Shown: positions 1-9,143, counted from the first letter of the stretch. The stretch: 64,000 nucleotides of DNA from an uncultured Clostridia bacterium (GCA_937876205.1 CALEII010000032.1:77560-141559), one strand, 5' to 3'. Notes: generated by a model not told the origin, from the sequence alone. A program made the numbers and translations.

Positions 1-8
1 TTGCAGAT

Positions 9-920
9 ATGGATTATAACGGAGAAGTGAATTCAATTGTTGCTAAACAATTGAATAATCTTAATCTTGAATGTAACGGAGATAAGAGTGTAGTTGATAC
101 AGTCTTCGAGAAGCTTGATGATATAGTGTCTGAAGCGCGAGAAAAGTTAGAGCTGTTTGCACATAAACAGACAAAAGATATTTTTAATCCGGAGAACTAT
201 AAAGAAGATGGAACGGAAGAATTCCTGCTCAATGATCCTATTATTGAAGATGAACTTGCAGAGAAAAAACAGCTTTCTGTGATGAATAACCATCATATTT
301 ACAATTTGCCTGATTTTTCTGATGAAAACAGGTTGGCTCAGGATTTAGAGATTATCAACGGCCAGATAACCCAAATATATCAAAGAATAAAAGCGTATAA
401 CAAAAAGTCATTTTTAGTGACATTCATAGTCAGTCTATGTGTCGTTGCTGTTTTGTATCTATGGGCACAAAGCAGCGTTTTTATAAAAGAACACTCTTGG
501 ATTATTTTTGCCGGATATCTGTTTGTTACTGCTTTTGGTTTTTCCTGGGGGTATTCTCTTGTTAAGAAAAAATATTTTAAACAAGTGTCTGCATTGTTGG
601 TGGAAAGTAAGCAGTTAGTGGAGAACTATCTACAAAATTTCAAGGAAATTGCAAAAGATTTTGAAAGTAACCTTCTGGAATTCAGAAAATATTTTTGTTT
701 AATGAAAAAACTAGAAGAAAAAGAAGAATTACGCAAAAATTATCAGGAAAATATGAGTCGCTACTTGTGGCATATGAAAAAGGTTAATGAAATCCTTTCA
801 AATTTGGAGTTCTTTAATTATTTTATTGGCGATGCAAAGTCTTATGAAGATAAAGTGACTCTTGAGTCTTTTGAACATGATTCTGTGCATACGGAATTTT
901 ATCATTTAAAATTGTTTTAG
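9..920 (+). CDS. Membrane-anchored coiled-coil protein, first gene of a four-gene operon
   Basis: I do not recognise this 303-residue protein. It has a charged, probably helical N-terminal region (about 1-130), two hydrophobic membrane segments (about 134-153 and 164-183) joined by a short loop, and a long Lys/Glu-rich C-terminal helix (about 190-260) that looks like coiled coil. Both large soluble parts would lie on the same side of the membrane, probably the cytoplasm. The frame stays open to the window edge, so the ATG at 9 is the first visible start and the true start could lie outside. Its stop is 11 bases before the next gene, so the two are probably co-transcribed. A scaffold or partner for the 1272-residue protein is the obvious inference; no enzymatic motif is visible. 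Confidence 0.75.
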   Translation: MDYNGEVNSIVAKQLNNLNLECNGDKSVVDTVFEKLDDIVSEAREKLELFAHKQTKDIFNPENYKEDGTEEFLLNDPIIEDELAEKKQLSVMNNHHIYNLPDFSDENRLAQDLEIINGQITQIYQRIKAYNKKSFLVTFIVSLCVVAVLYLWAQSSVFIKEHSWIIFAGYLFVTAFGFSWGYSLVKKKYFKQVSALLVESKQLVENYLQNFKEIAKDFESNLLEFRKYFCLMKKLEEKEELRKNYQENMSRYLWHMKKVNEILSNLEFFNYFIGDAKSYEDKVTLESFEHDSVHTEFYHLKLF

Positions 921-931
921 GAGAGTAAATT

Positions 932-3900
932 ATGATTCTGGCTTGTTCTGTTGCATTGACAGCGATTATAGTATTGCTGTGTATATCCGCCCGCAAGGTG
1001 AAATTGCCAATCAAGCATAGAGTATTACATATTCGTTATGTGATTTTTACAGTTTTGTTCTCAATAACCGGTGTTGCATTATTCGGAAAAATATTGAATT
1101 TGATCAACACAATAATGTCCATACCGTTTATCAAAGGAATTCTGTTTTTTGTTATTCCACAATCAAATGTATCTGCCGGTTTTTATTGGATTATTACCCT
1201 GTTCAGCTGCATTTTTTTTATGACGGTTTATTCCGCTTCAATGGGGTTGATGAGAAGACTTTGGCTCTATCCTCTGAGTAAGAAAAAATATCTTTCAAGT
1301 AAATCTATTGTTGAAAAAGCTTTTAATTATATTGCAGGGTTGTTTTATGAAATTATTGACAACCGTGCTGTTTTGCCGCCAAAAAAAATAAATGTCGGTC
1401 AGTGGATTCGGATAATGCGTATTGCGTTTGGTGTTATCTTTTTGGTAGAGTCTTTATTTATAGGTGTCAATCTGCAGTTTGGCTTTACATTTTTTATGCC
1501 AAATGCTCTTGCTTCTTTTGTAAAAAGCCTATATATGATTCCTGTTCTTTCATATATTATTTTAGAACAGATTGAATTGTTTTTTTCTGCCGATATAAAG
1601 AAGGGCGAAAGACTTATTGATACTGAAGAAATCAATTCTCACATACAAGGAGATTTCAGTAAGCTTGTAAGTCTTTATGAAGAGATTTTCGGAGGAAAAT
1701 CACTGATTAAGCATTATACCGGAAACGGAAGAAACACTGTTAAACGAGAATTGATATCGGGTGTGCAGGAAGAACAAAAAGCAAGAGTACAAAATCCTGC
1801 TTTGTTAGAGGCTCTTTGTCGTAATGTCAGAAATATTTCTGAACTTTCCTCACATAGAATAAATGAACTGATTGATCTGATCAACGGAAGAAGTATAGCT
1901 ATTTATGCATCAATTTGGAGCGAATTTGATGTATATTATCTGGCATATATACAGCATTGGCTTAATTTGGGGAAGACAACGTTAGTTATCTGCAAAACAG
2001 AGCAAGAAGTTAATCTTATTAAGAAAAGATATTCATTTGTATTTAAAAAAATGAATGTTATTAGTACTGTTTGGCGGATTCGTGACATAAGCACTGCAGT
2101 AGACGGAAAGACCGATGTGTTAGTTTGCACTGAAAAGCAACTTATGGATGATGATATCTATATTCAATTTCCGGAATTCTATTCAAATTTAAAAAATGTT
2201 GTTGTGTTAGATTCGTATGGTCTTCTTTGTCGTGATGAATCATATTTCGATCGTGTATTCTGTGCTTTTTCTGAAAAAGATGTTCAATTTATTTTTTATG
2301 TTCCGGAAAATAACACTGATATACGCAATGAGCTTCAGGCAAGAATAAATGATAATACAATCGGTTTGTGTGAATGTCCGTATATAAACGATAACACAAA
2401 TATTCTGTTATGGCGCTCAGAGTCTATTTATAAACCACAGGTAAGGATTTCAGAGCGTTTGTATCATGATTTTGGTACGGCATATACTATTGCAATTATT
2501 GCAGCAGGTCAGGACGTTCCGTCTGTCAGTATCCTTGCTTCAGACTCTGTCCCGATTGAGACTTATAATAGCCTTGTTACAAAAGAGTATTCACGAGTTT
2601 TAATGGAGGATTATCTGAAAAATGGCTCAATAAATCTGAGTTCTGTTATCCAGAATAATAGTTATCAATTATCATCATCCCGTCTTCCGTTCAATATTGT
2701 GTATGATGACAGAAATAATCTTTTGAATGTGGTAAAGGTATGGCTTGCATATAGTGGTGCGGAAACTTCAATGCTTAATATTATTTCTGCTCCTTATATG
2801 CTGCGTGATTATTTTGCATGTAATATAGATACTCTTTGTGTTGAATCGACGGGGTTACAATTGATTATCCCCGGAAAGTCGCTTCATTTACGAGCACCGG
2901 TTCTTGCAATTCTTTTGAGAATGCGCAAAGGTGTCTGCTTTGAGGAGTTATTTGAATTTGTAAAAGATTACGGTATTGACTGTCTTGAAATAGAGCAGAT
3001 TATTAATTCGTTGTTGACGATTGTCTTTGGTGATAATAATCAATACAGTGTTTATAATTGTTTCTCTTTTAAGGAATGTAAAAATCCGGATTTTGAAAAT
3101 GATAATTTTATTTATAGAAATTCTGTAAAAATGATTGATGATGATTTATATTTCAGGATTTCTGCAATGACAGAAGATTATGTCCGCTTGGATGGTGCAA
3201 TTTCTTCTGTTCTTCCCATAAATGTTAATGATGTGTACAACTATTTTCTTCCGAATCAGAATGCTTCTTTCGGTGGTATAAGATATTCTGTTAAGGGTAT
3301 TTCGGACGGCGTTGTTTATTTGATTGCTGAAGAAACAATAGATATGGAAGAACGGTACACATCGCTATTCAATATTACAGAATTCGAAAAGCTTCAGGAT
3401 TATAGGGGACATGCTGTTTCTACAGAAAAAATATCTACAGAGTTTTTTGAGGCTAAAGTCACCAGAAAAATAACTTCATATTATTCATATCCTGGGGCAT
3501 TGTTGTTTAATGGCAAATCAACAACTCTTGTTGAACTTCCGCAGCCAGTTGCAGAAACGAAAAAAGTACCTTGTTTACATATTACTTTAAAATGCCCGTT
3601 ACATAACTGTAGTGAAAAGGTTGCAAACACTGTCTGTTATTTGTTCAATGGGGCAATGGAGACATTTTTGCCTGAAAACTATAAAGATATTCTTGTTTTT
3701 TCCAAAATCAACAAAGAAAACATTTGTGTTGGTGTGAATTTTGAAACAGCTTCAGATTTGTTACCTGATCCGATTCCTTCTGACTACCTTACTGGATTTG
3801 AAGATTTTGAAAGAATAAATCCTGATATTTTGCGTATTATTCCCGAAGTTGCCGGAGATGATTTGTTGGATAATACAGATGAAAATATTCATTTGTATGT

Positions 3901-4750
3901 TGTTCATTTTTCTGAAAGTGATACTGGGATCATTACAGCAATTGCAAGGGAACTGGAGCGAATATTGCTTACGCTTTTCAAATACTTGAATTGGGTGGAA
4001 GCACAGGATGAAACAATGGCATCTTATATTCGGTTTGGCTATAAAAAAACTCCGGGCATTTTTGATACCGTGGCAACACTTATGTGTCTGTCTAGAGTGC
4101 TTCCAAAAACTCCGGAACAGACAGAACAAGAGAGTATTCAGAATGTCATTGAGCATTATGATGGTGACAGATGCAGTTTTTGCGGCAAGTCAACGATGGT
4201 TGTTAAATACCCAATGGATGAAAATCGTATAATGTGTGTTGATTGTCATAACCATATAACAACAAGCCGTGAAGAAGTAAGGGTTTTGCTGAAAAATGCG
4301 ATTAAGTTGCTGGAGAATCATTATGGTATCACCATTCCCGCAAAAATCAGTGTAAAATTCAGAAGTGCATCTGCAATAAGAAAAGCATTAAAAAGCGATG
4401 GCTCAAGAAGAATATTGGGATTTTTTGATCCAAAGAAAAATGAAATACAGGTAGAACGAGGCGGTCCTGAGCCCTGTACAGTTTCAACTCTTATACATGA
4501 GTTAACTCATGCATGGCAATTTGCAAATCTCGATGTGAAAAATATTGAATTGAAGTATATTGAAGGACATACTGCATATGTAGAAGTTGAGTGCCTGCGA
4601 CTTATGAAACAGAATGCATTTGCCGACTTTTATGAAGATGCCTTACTGCTTGACCAGACTGTATATGGCGAAGGATATCGGTTCTGGAAGAATTATCTGT
4701 GTCATGAGAATAATAAAAACATATTCACAAATATAAAAGAAATGTTTTAA
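932..4750 (+). CDS. Multi-pass membrane protein with degenerate helicase-like core and C-terminal DA1-like zinc peptidase domain
   Basis: This 1272-residue protein combines unusual parts. Residues 1-217 hold about five hydrophobic segments. Residues 330-480 read like a decayed SF2 helicase RecA domain: a GKTTLVICKT stretch near 347, a DVLVCTEKQL stretch, and a VVVLDSYGLL stretch near 424 where a DEAH box would be; no intact Walker A or DEAD/H box is seen. The middle part (about 880-1030) faintly resembles the DUF1998/MZB region of MrfA-type helicases. A zinc-binding pair CSFC/CVDC starts at 1081. A peptidase motif HELTH begins at 1189, with a following Glu (about 1211) in IEGHTAY, the arrangement of DA1-like gluzincins. 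The peptidase motif is directly visible; helicase ancestry and the DA1 relation are inference from motif order. It starts after GGAGAG and leads into the lipoprotein gene. Confidence 0.8.
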   Translation: MILACSVALTAIIVLLCISARKVKLPIKHRVLHIRYVIFTVLFSITGVALFGKILNLINTIMSIPFIKGILFFVIPQSNVSAGFYWIITLFSCIFFMTVYSASMGLMRRLWLYPLSKKKYLSSKSIVEKAFNYIAGLFYEIIDNRAVLPPKKINVGQWIRIMRIAFGVIFLVESLFIGVNLQFGFTFFMPNALASFVKSLYMIPVLSYIILEQIELFFSADIKKGERLIDTEEINSHIQGDFSKLVSLYEEIFGGKSLIKHYTGNGRNTVKRELISGVQEEQKARVQNPALLEALCRNVRNISELSSHRINELIDLINGRSIAIYASIWSEFDVYYLAYIQHWLNLGKTTLVICKTEQEVNLIKKRYSFVFKKMNVISTVWRIRDISTAVDGKTDVLVCTEKQLMDDDIYIQFPEFYSNLKNVVVLDSYGLLCRDESYFDRVFCAFSEKDVQFIFYVPENNTDIRNELQARINDNTIGLCECPYINDNTNILLWRSESIYKPQVRISERLYHDFGTAYTIAIIAAGQDVPSVSILASDSVPIETYNSLVTKEYSRVLMEDYLKNGSINLSSVIQNNSYQLSSSRLPFNIVYDDRNNLLNVVKVWLAYSGAETSMLNIISAPYMLRDYFACNIDTLCVESTGLQLIIPGKSLHLRAPVLAILLRMRKGVCFEELFEFVKDYGIDCLEIEQIINSLLTIVFGDNNQYSVYNCFSFKECKNPDFENDNFIYRNSVKMIDDDLYFRISAMTEDYVRLDGAISSVLPINVNDVYNYFLPNQNASFGGIRYSVKGISDGVVYLIAEETIDMEERYTSLFNITEFEKLQDYRGHAVSTEKISTEFFEAKVTRKITSYYSYPGALLFNGKSTTLVELPQPVAETKKVPCLHITLKCPLHNCSEKVANTVCYLFNGAMETFLPENYKDILVFSKINKENICVGVNFETASDLLPDPIPSDYLTGFEDFERINPDILRIIPEVAGDDLLDNTDENIHLYVVHFSESDTGIITAIARELERILLTLFKYLNWVEAQDETMASYIRFGYKKTPGIFDTVATLMCLSRVLPKTPEQTEQESIQNVIEHYDGDRCSFCGKSTMVVKYPMDENRIMCVDCHNHITTSREEVRVLLKNAIKLLENHYGITIPAKISVKFRSASAIRKALKSDGSRRILGFFDPKKNEIQVERGGPEPCTVSTLIHELTHAWQFANLDVKNIELKYIEGHTAYVEVECLRLMKQNAFADFYEDALLLDQTVYGEGYRFWKNYLCHENNKNIFTNIKEMF

Positions 4751-4765
4751 CAAGGAGTGACAAGA

Positions 4766-5776
4766 GTGATAAAAAAGTTTTTTTCTGTATTTTTTGCATT
4801 CCTGATTTTCATACTCTCTTTTTCAGGTTGCAACAATATAGATGTTATTGATACCCATGTTGACGATTTGGTTTCAGATTATTATAATAATTATGATGTT
4901 CCAACAGCCAATCAATCAAACATTACAGATACGCTTGATCTGATGCTTGATGAATATGTCAGCGGATTGAAAAAACCGTCTTTTGACGAAATATTGGACA
5001 TAAGCATTGAGCCTGAAGATCAAGGCAACCTTTTTGTTGATGTTGATGAAAACTGTAGTACAATTGACGAAATGAAAGCCTACATTGTAAAAAAGTTAAC
5101 TGAAACAGCAGATGAGATTGATTTTTATATCCCAACTGATGTATATACTTCTGAAGTGCTTTACGATGTGATATTTAATCAGATTTGTGAGGAATATATG
5201 ATTGAAACAATGGGGATGCAGAAGTACACGGTTACAACAATGTCATATGATTTATATCGCATCGCTGTGAATATTGATTTTTCATATTTTAATGATAAGT
5301 ACAGTATTGATGAAGTTAAGGATATGAAAAAACAAAGTCTTTCTAAGGCAAAAGATATTGTTAAAAATCTTGACCTTGCCAATAAAACAGAATATGAACG
5401 GGTAGCTGCGATAAATCAGTATTTGTGCGATAATTGTGAGTATCCTAAGAGTGAACCATATACAGCTGAATCTCATTCAATATATGGTGCGTTGATAGAG
5501 AAAAGTGCAGTTTGCGAGGGATATGCACGTGCTGCTCAGTTATTGTTTTCTTTGAGTGATATCAATAGTTATTATGTGACTGGTGATACAAAAGAAGGTG
5601 GCCATGCGTGGAATATCGTCGAGGTCGATAATCAGTATTATCAACTTGATGTTACATGGAATGATTCTGTATATCAGCCAAATGCCTATTTTTTGATAAC
5701 AGATAATGAAATGTCTCTTTCCAGAACATGGGACAGACAAAAATACCCAATTTCATCAAACACATCATATTCTTAA
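4766..5776 (+). CDS. Transglutaminase-like domain lipoprotein
   Basis: This is a secreted lipoprotein of 336 residues. The AAGGAG at 4752 touches an upstream in-frame GTG (4757), so the GTG at 4766, nine bases away, is the likelier start. The signal peptide ends in LSFSGC (Cys22), a lipobox. The C-terminal third is a transglutaminase-like (TGc) fold with the Cys-His-Asp triad in order: Cys250 in AVCEGYA, His280 in GGHAWN and Asp295 in LDVTW. Bacterial members of this family act as cysteine peptidases, transglutaminases or peptidoglycan-associated enzymes; the substrate is unknown here. Lying 15 bases after the helicase-like/peptidase gene, it places a thiol enzyme on the outer face of the membrane that the operon's other proteins span. 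Confidence 0.85.
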   Translation: MIKKFFSVFFAFLIFILSFSGCNNIDVIDTHVDDLVSDYYNNYDVPTANQSNITDTLDLMLDEYVSGLKKPSFDEILDISIEPEDQGNLFVDVDENCSTIDEMKAYIVKKLTETADEIDFYIPTDVYTSEVLYDVIFNQICEEYMIETMGMQKYTVTTMSYDLYRIAVNIDFSYFNDKYSIDEVKDMKKQSLSKAKDIVKNLDLANKTEYERVAAINQYLCDNCEYPKSEPYTAESHSIYGALIEKSAVCEGYARAAQLLFSLSDINSYYVTGDTKEGGHAWNIVEVDNQYYQLDVTWNDSVYQPNAYFLITDNEMSLSRTWDRQKYPISSNTSYS

Positions 5777-5793
5777 GAAGGAGAATGAATTGA

Positions 5794-6615
5794 ATGAATT
5801 ATGATGAAGGTATTACAGTTTCTGATGAAAATAATCAGATAACAATTGATGATGTAAAGACTTTGTTTGCTTTGCACGGAAAAAATGCCGGTTGCAGTCT
5901 CAAATTGCAAGGTAAAGTTGTTCTTATTGCATTTTTAATAAATGACGGTGAAAGCTCATGGGATAGTGCCAGTGAAAAGGCTGTTGTTGAAATGCTCGAA
6001 TCTGCATCTCTGAAATTGATGACAGACAGTGGCTTGAATAAGAAACAGTTTCAGGTTGCATATGCCTATTGTCAGGTGTCGGTGCCTTATGTTGTCAATC
6101 GTCAAACTTCACACAGCTGCGTGTTTGATGTTTTACGACAGTTTGGTTATGAAAATGTGCAAGATTACCAACGTCATTATGAAAAAAAATTTATAAGAGA
6201 TGAAACAGCAATATCTTTTGTTTTTAACAAAGATTTTCGTTCGTATGCGCATAGTGTGGATAAAGCAAGAACTGATTATGAAACAGAATGTCCAAATGGT
6301 GATGAGTATTCGATGGTTTCTTTTCAGCGTGGTGATCTTGCAGGGGCAGAAAGATCATTTCTGCATGAATTGATGCACCAATTTGGTGCTATTGATTATT
6401 ATTATCCTGAATATTTAAAATTCAAAGCTGAAAAATTATTGCCGGGCAGCATTATGAATGGCGGCACAATAATTGATGATTTAACTCGATATATCATAGG
6501 GTGGGATGAAAAGCCATCTTCAAAAGCTGTTGAATTTTTAAACGAAATCAAATCAATTTCTGCTGAAGAGATTGAATTTGCTCTTCGACAAGAATGGAAA
6601 AAAACAGATACATAA
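5794..6615 (+). CDS. Metzincin-like zinc metallopeptidase (HExxHxxGxxD)
   Basis: A 273-residue protein with a complete metzincin-type signature: HELMHQFGAID from His191, giving His191, His195 and Asp201 as zinc ligands and Glu192 as general base, followed by SIMNGG (Met221), which fits a Met-turn. Asp rather than His as third ligand recalls the snapalysin type. There is no signal peptide, so it is probably cytoplasmic unless exported otherwise. AAGGAG lies ten bases before the ATG. It is the last gene of the operon, 17 bases after the lipoprotein, and a strong terminator follows. Three different predicted hydrolases (DA1-like, transglutaminase-like, metzincin-like) in one transcript suggests a proteolytic or protein-modifying pathway; the target is not deducible. 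Confidence 0.8.
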   Translation: MNYDEGITVSDENNQITIDDVKTLFALHGKNAGCSLKLQGKVVLIAFLINDGESSWDSASEKAVVEMLESASLKLMTDSGLNKKQFQVAYAYCQVSVPYVVNRQTSHSCVFDVLRQFGYENVQDYQRHYEKKFIRDETAISFVFNKDFRSYAHSVDKARTDYETECPNGDEYSMVSFQRGDLAGAERSFLHELMHQFGAIDYYYPEYLKFKAEKLLPGSIMNGGTIIDDLTRYIIGWDEKPSSKAVEFLNEIKSISAEEIEFALRQEWKKTDT

Positions 6616-6623
6616 TGAACGAT

Positions 6624-6652
6624 GCGGGATGTATAACATCCCGCACTTTTTT
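6624..6652 (+). terminator. Rho-independent terminator of the four-gene operon
   Basis: A perfect 9-bp stem GCGGGATGT / ACATCCCGC with a 3-base loop (6624-6644) is followed by AC and six T. It lies 8 bases after the peptidase stop and closes the first operon. Confidence 0.93.
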
Positions 6653-7171
6653 GTCAGAATAAAGGTATTTTTTCCTTTTATTTTAGAATAAAAATTGCCA
6701 CTGTTAAATTTTTCTTTATATATGCTTCGAGATGTCAGCCAAATCAGCTTAGAAAATCATATTGAAGAAGTCTGCAAAAACAACTGTTAGGCTACCGAAG
6801 AATTTCTCAATTTTATATACGAATGAAAACTGTCAGCTCTTGATTTGTCTGAACCGGAAGAGGGAACAGCAAATGCTGAGAAAATCAGAACCAGATACAC
6901 AAAAATGATGAGATTATTTTTGTCGCCTATCACAAAAGTAACAAAATAATTTCTTTTGCAAACGGAATAGAACATTCATAAAATATTCTTGATTTATAAA
7001 TTTATAGCAAAGCTTTGGTTGTGATACATATGTAATTCAAAAACAATGTATTTCTTGCTGATTTGTCTTTTGTGAGAGGTAATGGGGTAACCAAAAACGG
7101 TCTATGCGGGCGTACAGACAATGCTGATTTCTTATTTCATATTTTATTATTACTTAAAAAAAGTTGTTGTT
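6653..7171. other. AT-rich gap with possible decayed coding sequence
   Basis: About 520 bases without a convincing gene. Around 6740-6950 the plus strand reads as short protein-like stretches interrupted by stops, for example SALDLSEPEEGTANAEK, as if a gene had decayed, but no family is recognised. Nothing else stands out apart from the promoter that follows. Confidence 0.3.
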
Positions 7172-7200
7172 GCTAAATTACATCTTATAGTATATAATGG
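7172..7200 (+). promoter_or_regulatory. Sigma-A type promoter for the TIR gene
   Basis: TTGCTA (7172-7177), a 17-base spacer and a perfect TATAAT (7195-7200). A GGAGAGG ribosome binding site precedes the ATG at 7246. The -35 box is weak, the -10 box ideal. Confidence 0.6.
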
Positions 7201-7245
7201 ATATATTATTTTATTCATAACCATTATGAAGTGGAGAGGTAGAAG

Positions 7246-8016
7246 ATGGAACAGAATTATAATGTTTTTATTTCATATCGTGGTGCTGGCAGCGGCGGCT
7301 TTCTCGGTAAAGAAATTTATACTGATTTGAAACACTGTATTGCAGAAGGCGAGGAGGTTAAGGTTATCCCGTTTTTTGCTCCTGCGTGTATTCAGAAAGG
7401 TGATAATTTCAAAGAGGCAATTCATTCAGTATTGCAGAAGGTTTCCTGTGTTATTCTTATTTTAAGCCACGGATTTTTTGAAAAATGTGTTGATGAAGAT
7501 GATATGGTACGGTATGAATTACAGCAGGCATTAAAGAATCCCGATATTACCTTTATACCTGTGGTTATGGATGGTTTTTCCTTTGATGATGAACTGATGA
7601 CAATCAAAGGGATTTTTTCTGATGATGAGATCTACCGTTTTAAACATATAAATGCAATAAATCATCATGGTGTTTATGATTTTAATACTGAAGCTGATGT
7701 TCTGCCTGCTGTCCGTAAGGCAATTGAAGAAAAGAGCATTGTGTCAAGCAAAACCGAGGTTGTTAAGTTTACTCTGCCTGATTTCAGAAAAGAGGGTAAG
7801 CGTATTGTTGAATTCGGTTGCTATCCTCAGACATTGCTGAAAGATGAAGATCTGGTTCACAGAATCTATGAGGGCTTAGCAAATAATACAACAAAAAGAA
7901 AGAGAACAGATATGAATATGACGGAAAATCATATTACAATATCTGTGAAAACCGTTTTAATAAAAGAACTTTTGAAGTTGAGCGTGCAGACGGATCATAT
8001 AATTTCTATTGTGTAG
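7246..8016 (+). CDS. TIR-domain protein, N-terminal part of a frameshifted TIR-DUF6273 gene
   Basis: Residues 1-150 form a TIR domain: NVFISYRG at the start, a central VILILSHGFF strand, and Glu91 in RYELQQAL at the place of the catalytic Glu of NAD-cleaving TIR enzymes. TIR proteins of bacteria commonly act as NADases or as signal producers in anti-phage defence; that role is inferred here. After about residue 180 the protein starts a second module (VEFGCYPQT), typical of the beginning of DUF6273-type domains, but the frame is lost at the A-rich run 7893-7901. The rest of this reading frame (about residues 218-256) is therefore probably not genuine, and the true continuation is in another frame from about 7893 to 8603. 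A single missing base explains it. Confidence 0.75.
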   Translation: MEQNYNVFISYRGAGSGGFLGKEIYTDLKHCIAEGEEVKVIPFFAPACIQKGDNFKEAIHSVLQKVSCVILILSHGFFEKCVDEDDMVRYELQQALKNPDITFIPVVMDGFSFDDELMTIKGIFSDDEIYRFKHINAINHHGVYDFNTEADVLPAVRKAIEEKSIVSSKTEVVKFTLPDFRKEGKRIVEFGCYPQTLLKDEDLVHRIYEGLANNTTKRKRTDMNMTENHITISVKTVLIKELLKLSVQTDHIISIV

Positions 8017-8093
8017 AACCTATCCGCTGGATTGAAATCTATTCAAATGAAAAATATTCAGTTCTTCTTTCAAGAGATATTATTGACGCAAGA

Positions 8094-8603
8094 ATGTTTA
8101 ATCTTGACAGAAATGCACATCGCAACGGTGAAAGTCATCAGATGAAAAGCTCCAATGACTGGGAGGTTTCTTATATCAGACGATGGCTTAACAATGAATT
8201 TTACTATGATTCATTCAGTGAAAGAGAACGTAACTTTATTCAGTATTCTCAGATCAGCAATTCAAGAGACAGCGGATACACAGACTATGCTCAGGACAGA
8301 ATAGACACAAGAGATAAGGTATTTTTAATCAGCCATAAAGAAATCTATACTGTCGGCACCGGATGTGCCCGTGTGAGCGACTATGCCAGAGCCAGAGGGG
8401 CATATGCAAGCACAAGTGCAACCTGTGATAAATTCGGTGACTGGTGGACACGTTCACCCGGCAATCTTGACTGTTCGGTAGAAAATGTTGACAGAAGAGG
8501 ATGTCTTGATGCAATTCCGTTCTGCAATTATGTTAATGATACAGCTGCAGGTGTAAGACCTTGTATTATTGTTGATAAGGGTGCGTTTAATTATGAAGAT
8601 TAG
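8094..8603 (+). pseudogene. DUF6273-like C-terminal half separated from the TIR domain by a frameshift
   Basis: The frame carries the usual DUF6273 signature: SYIRRWLNNEFY, then DKVFLISHKEIY, then WWTRSPG, ending GVRPCIIV. The open frame really begins near 7887 (a TAA lies at 7884) and includes VEPIRWIEIYSNEKYSVLLS before the first ATG at 8094, which has no ribosome binding site. Joined to the upstream frame it gives a continuous TIR-DUF6273 protein of about 450 residues. DUF6273 is common in clostridial surface and regulatory proteins and may bind a ligand; no enzyme function is known to me. It is either a real inactivating mutation, phase variation at an A-run, or a sequence error. Confidence 0.75.
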
Positions 8604-9093
8604 AAAACTTGAAAAAAATGATAGTTTTCAACTGGATGAGCTTATTGATATAACAGAATCAACCTTAAGCAACAATGAGTTCTGGCTACCGTTAAAAGAA
8701 ACAGCAAAGAATCATTTTTTTGATGATGAATGGACAGAATTTTACGGGATGTTTGACGGAGAAAAGCTTATAGGTGCCGCAGCATTGTTTTTTGATGAGT
8801 ATGAATACGGCGAAAGCTTAGCTCAGCTGAATATATCTGTCGGAAGGGTTGCGGAAATAGGTCGTGCTATGGTTCATCCCGATTACAGAGGCAACAATTT
8901 CCTCTACAGCATAAATCTGCAGTTAAAAGAAATTGCCGAGAAAAAAAGTATTGAAATGCTGCTGGCAACAATACATCCCGATAATATCGCTAGCAGAAAA
9001 TCATTTGAAAAGCTGGGAATGCAAAAGCAATGTACATATAAAAAGTCTCAGGGTTTTATGAGAGATATTTTTACATTGTATCTTAATCGTTAA
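8593..9093 (+). CDS. GNAT family N-acetyltransferase
   Basis: A 166-residue GNAT enzyme, transferring acetyl from acetyl-CoA to an unknown amine. The acetyl-CoA binding region is GRAMVHPDYRGNNFLYS, followed by the typical C-terminal ATIHPDNIASRKSFEKLGM segment. I chose the ATG at 8593 over the upstream TTG at 8569 because AAGGGTG (8577-8583) is well placed; the start overlaps the end of the DUF6273 frame by 11 bases, so the two are translationally coupled and probably cotranscribed with the TIR gene. Confidence 0.82.
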   Translation: MKIRKLEKNDSFQLDELIDITESTLSNNEFWLPLKETAKNHFFDDEWTEFYGMFDGEKLIGAAALFFDEYEYGESLAQLNISVGRVAEIGRAMVHPDYRGNNFLYSINLQLKEIAEKKSIEMLLATIHPDNIASRKSFEKLGMQKQCTYKKSQGFMRDIFTLYLNR

Positions 9094-9143
9094 GCTGTTT
9101 TATTTTACTTCTTTGACAACCGTGCTTTATTTTACACTTTCGG

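Noticed and set aside
7890..7902. Programmed -1 frameshifting at the TIR-DUF6273 junction
   Set aside because: The run has only five A before G (CAAAAAG), not the A-AAA-AAG slippery heptamer in the right phase, and no strong downstream stem is seen; a plain indel is simpler.
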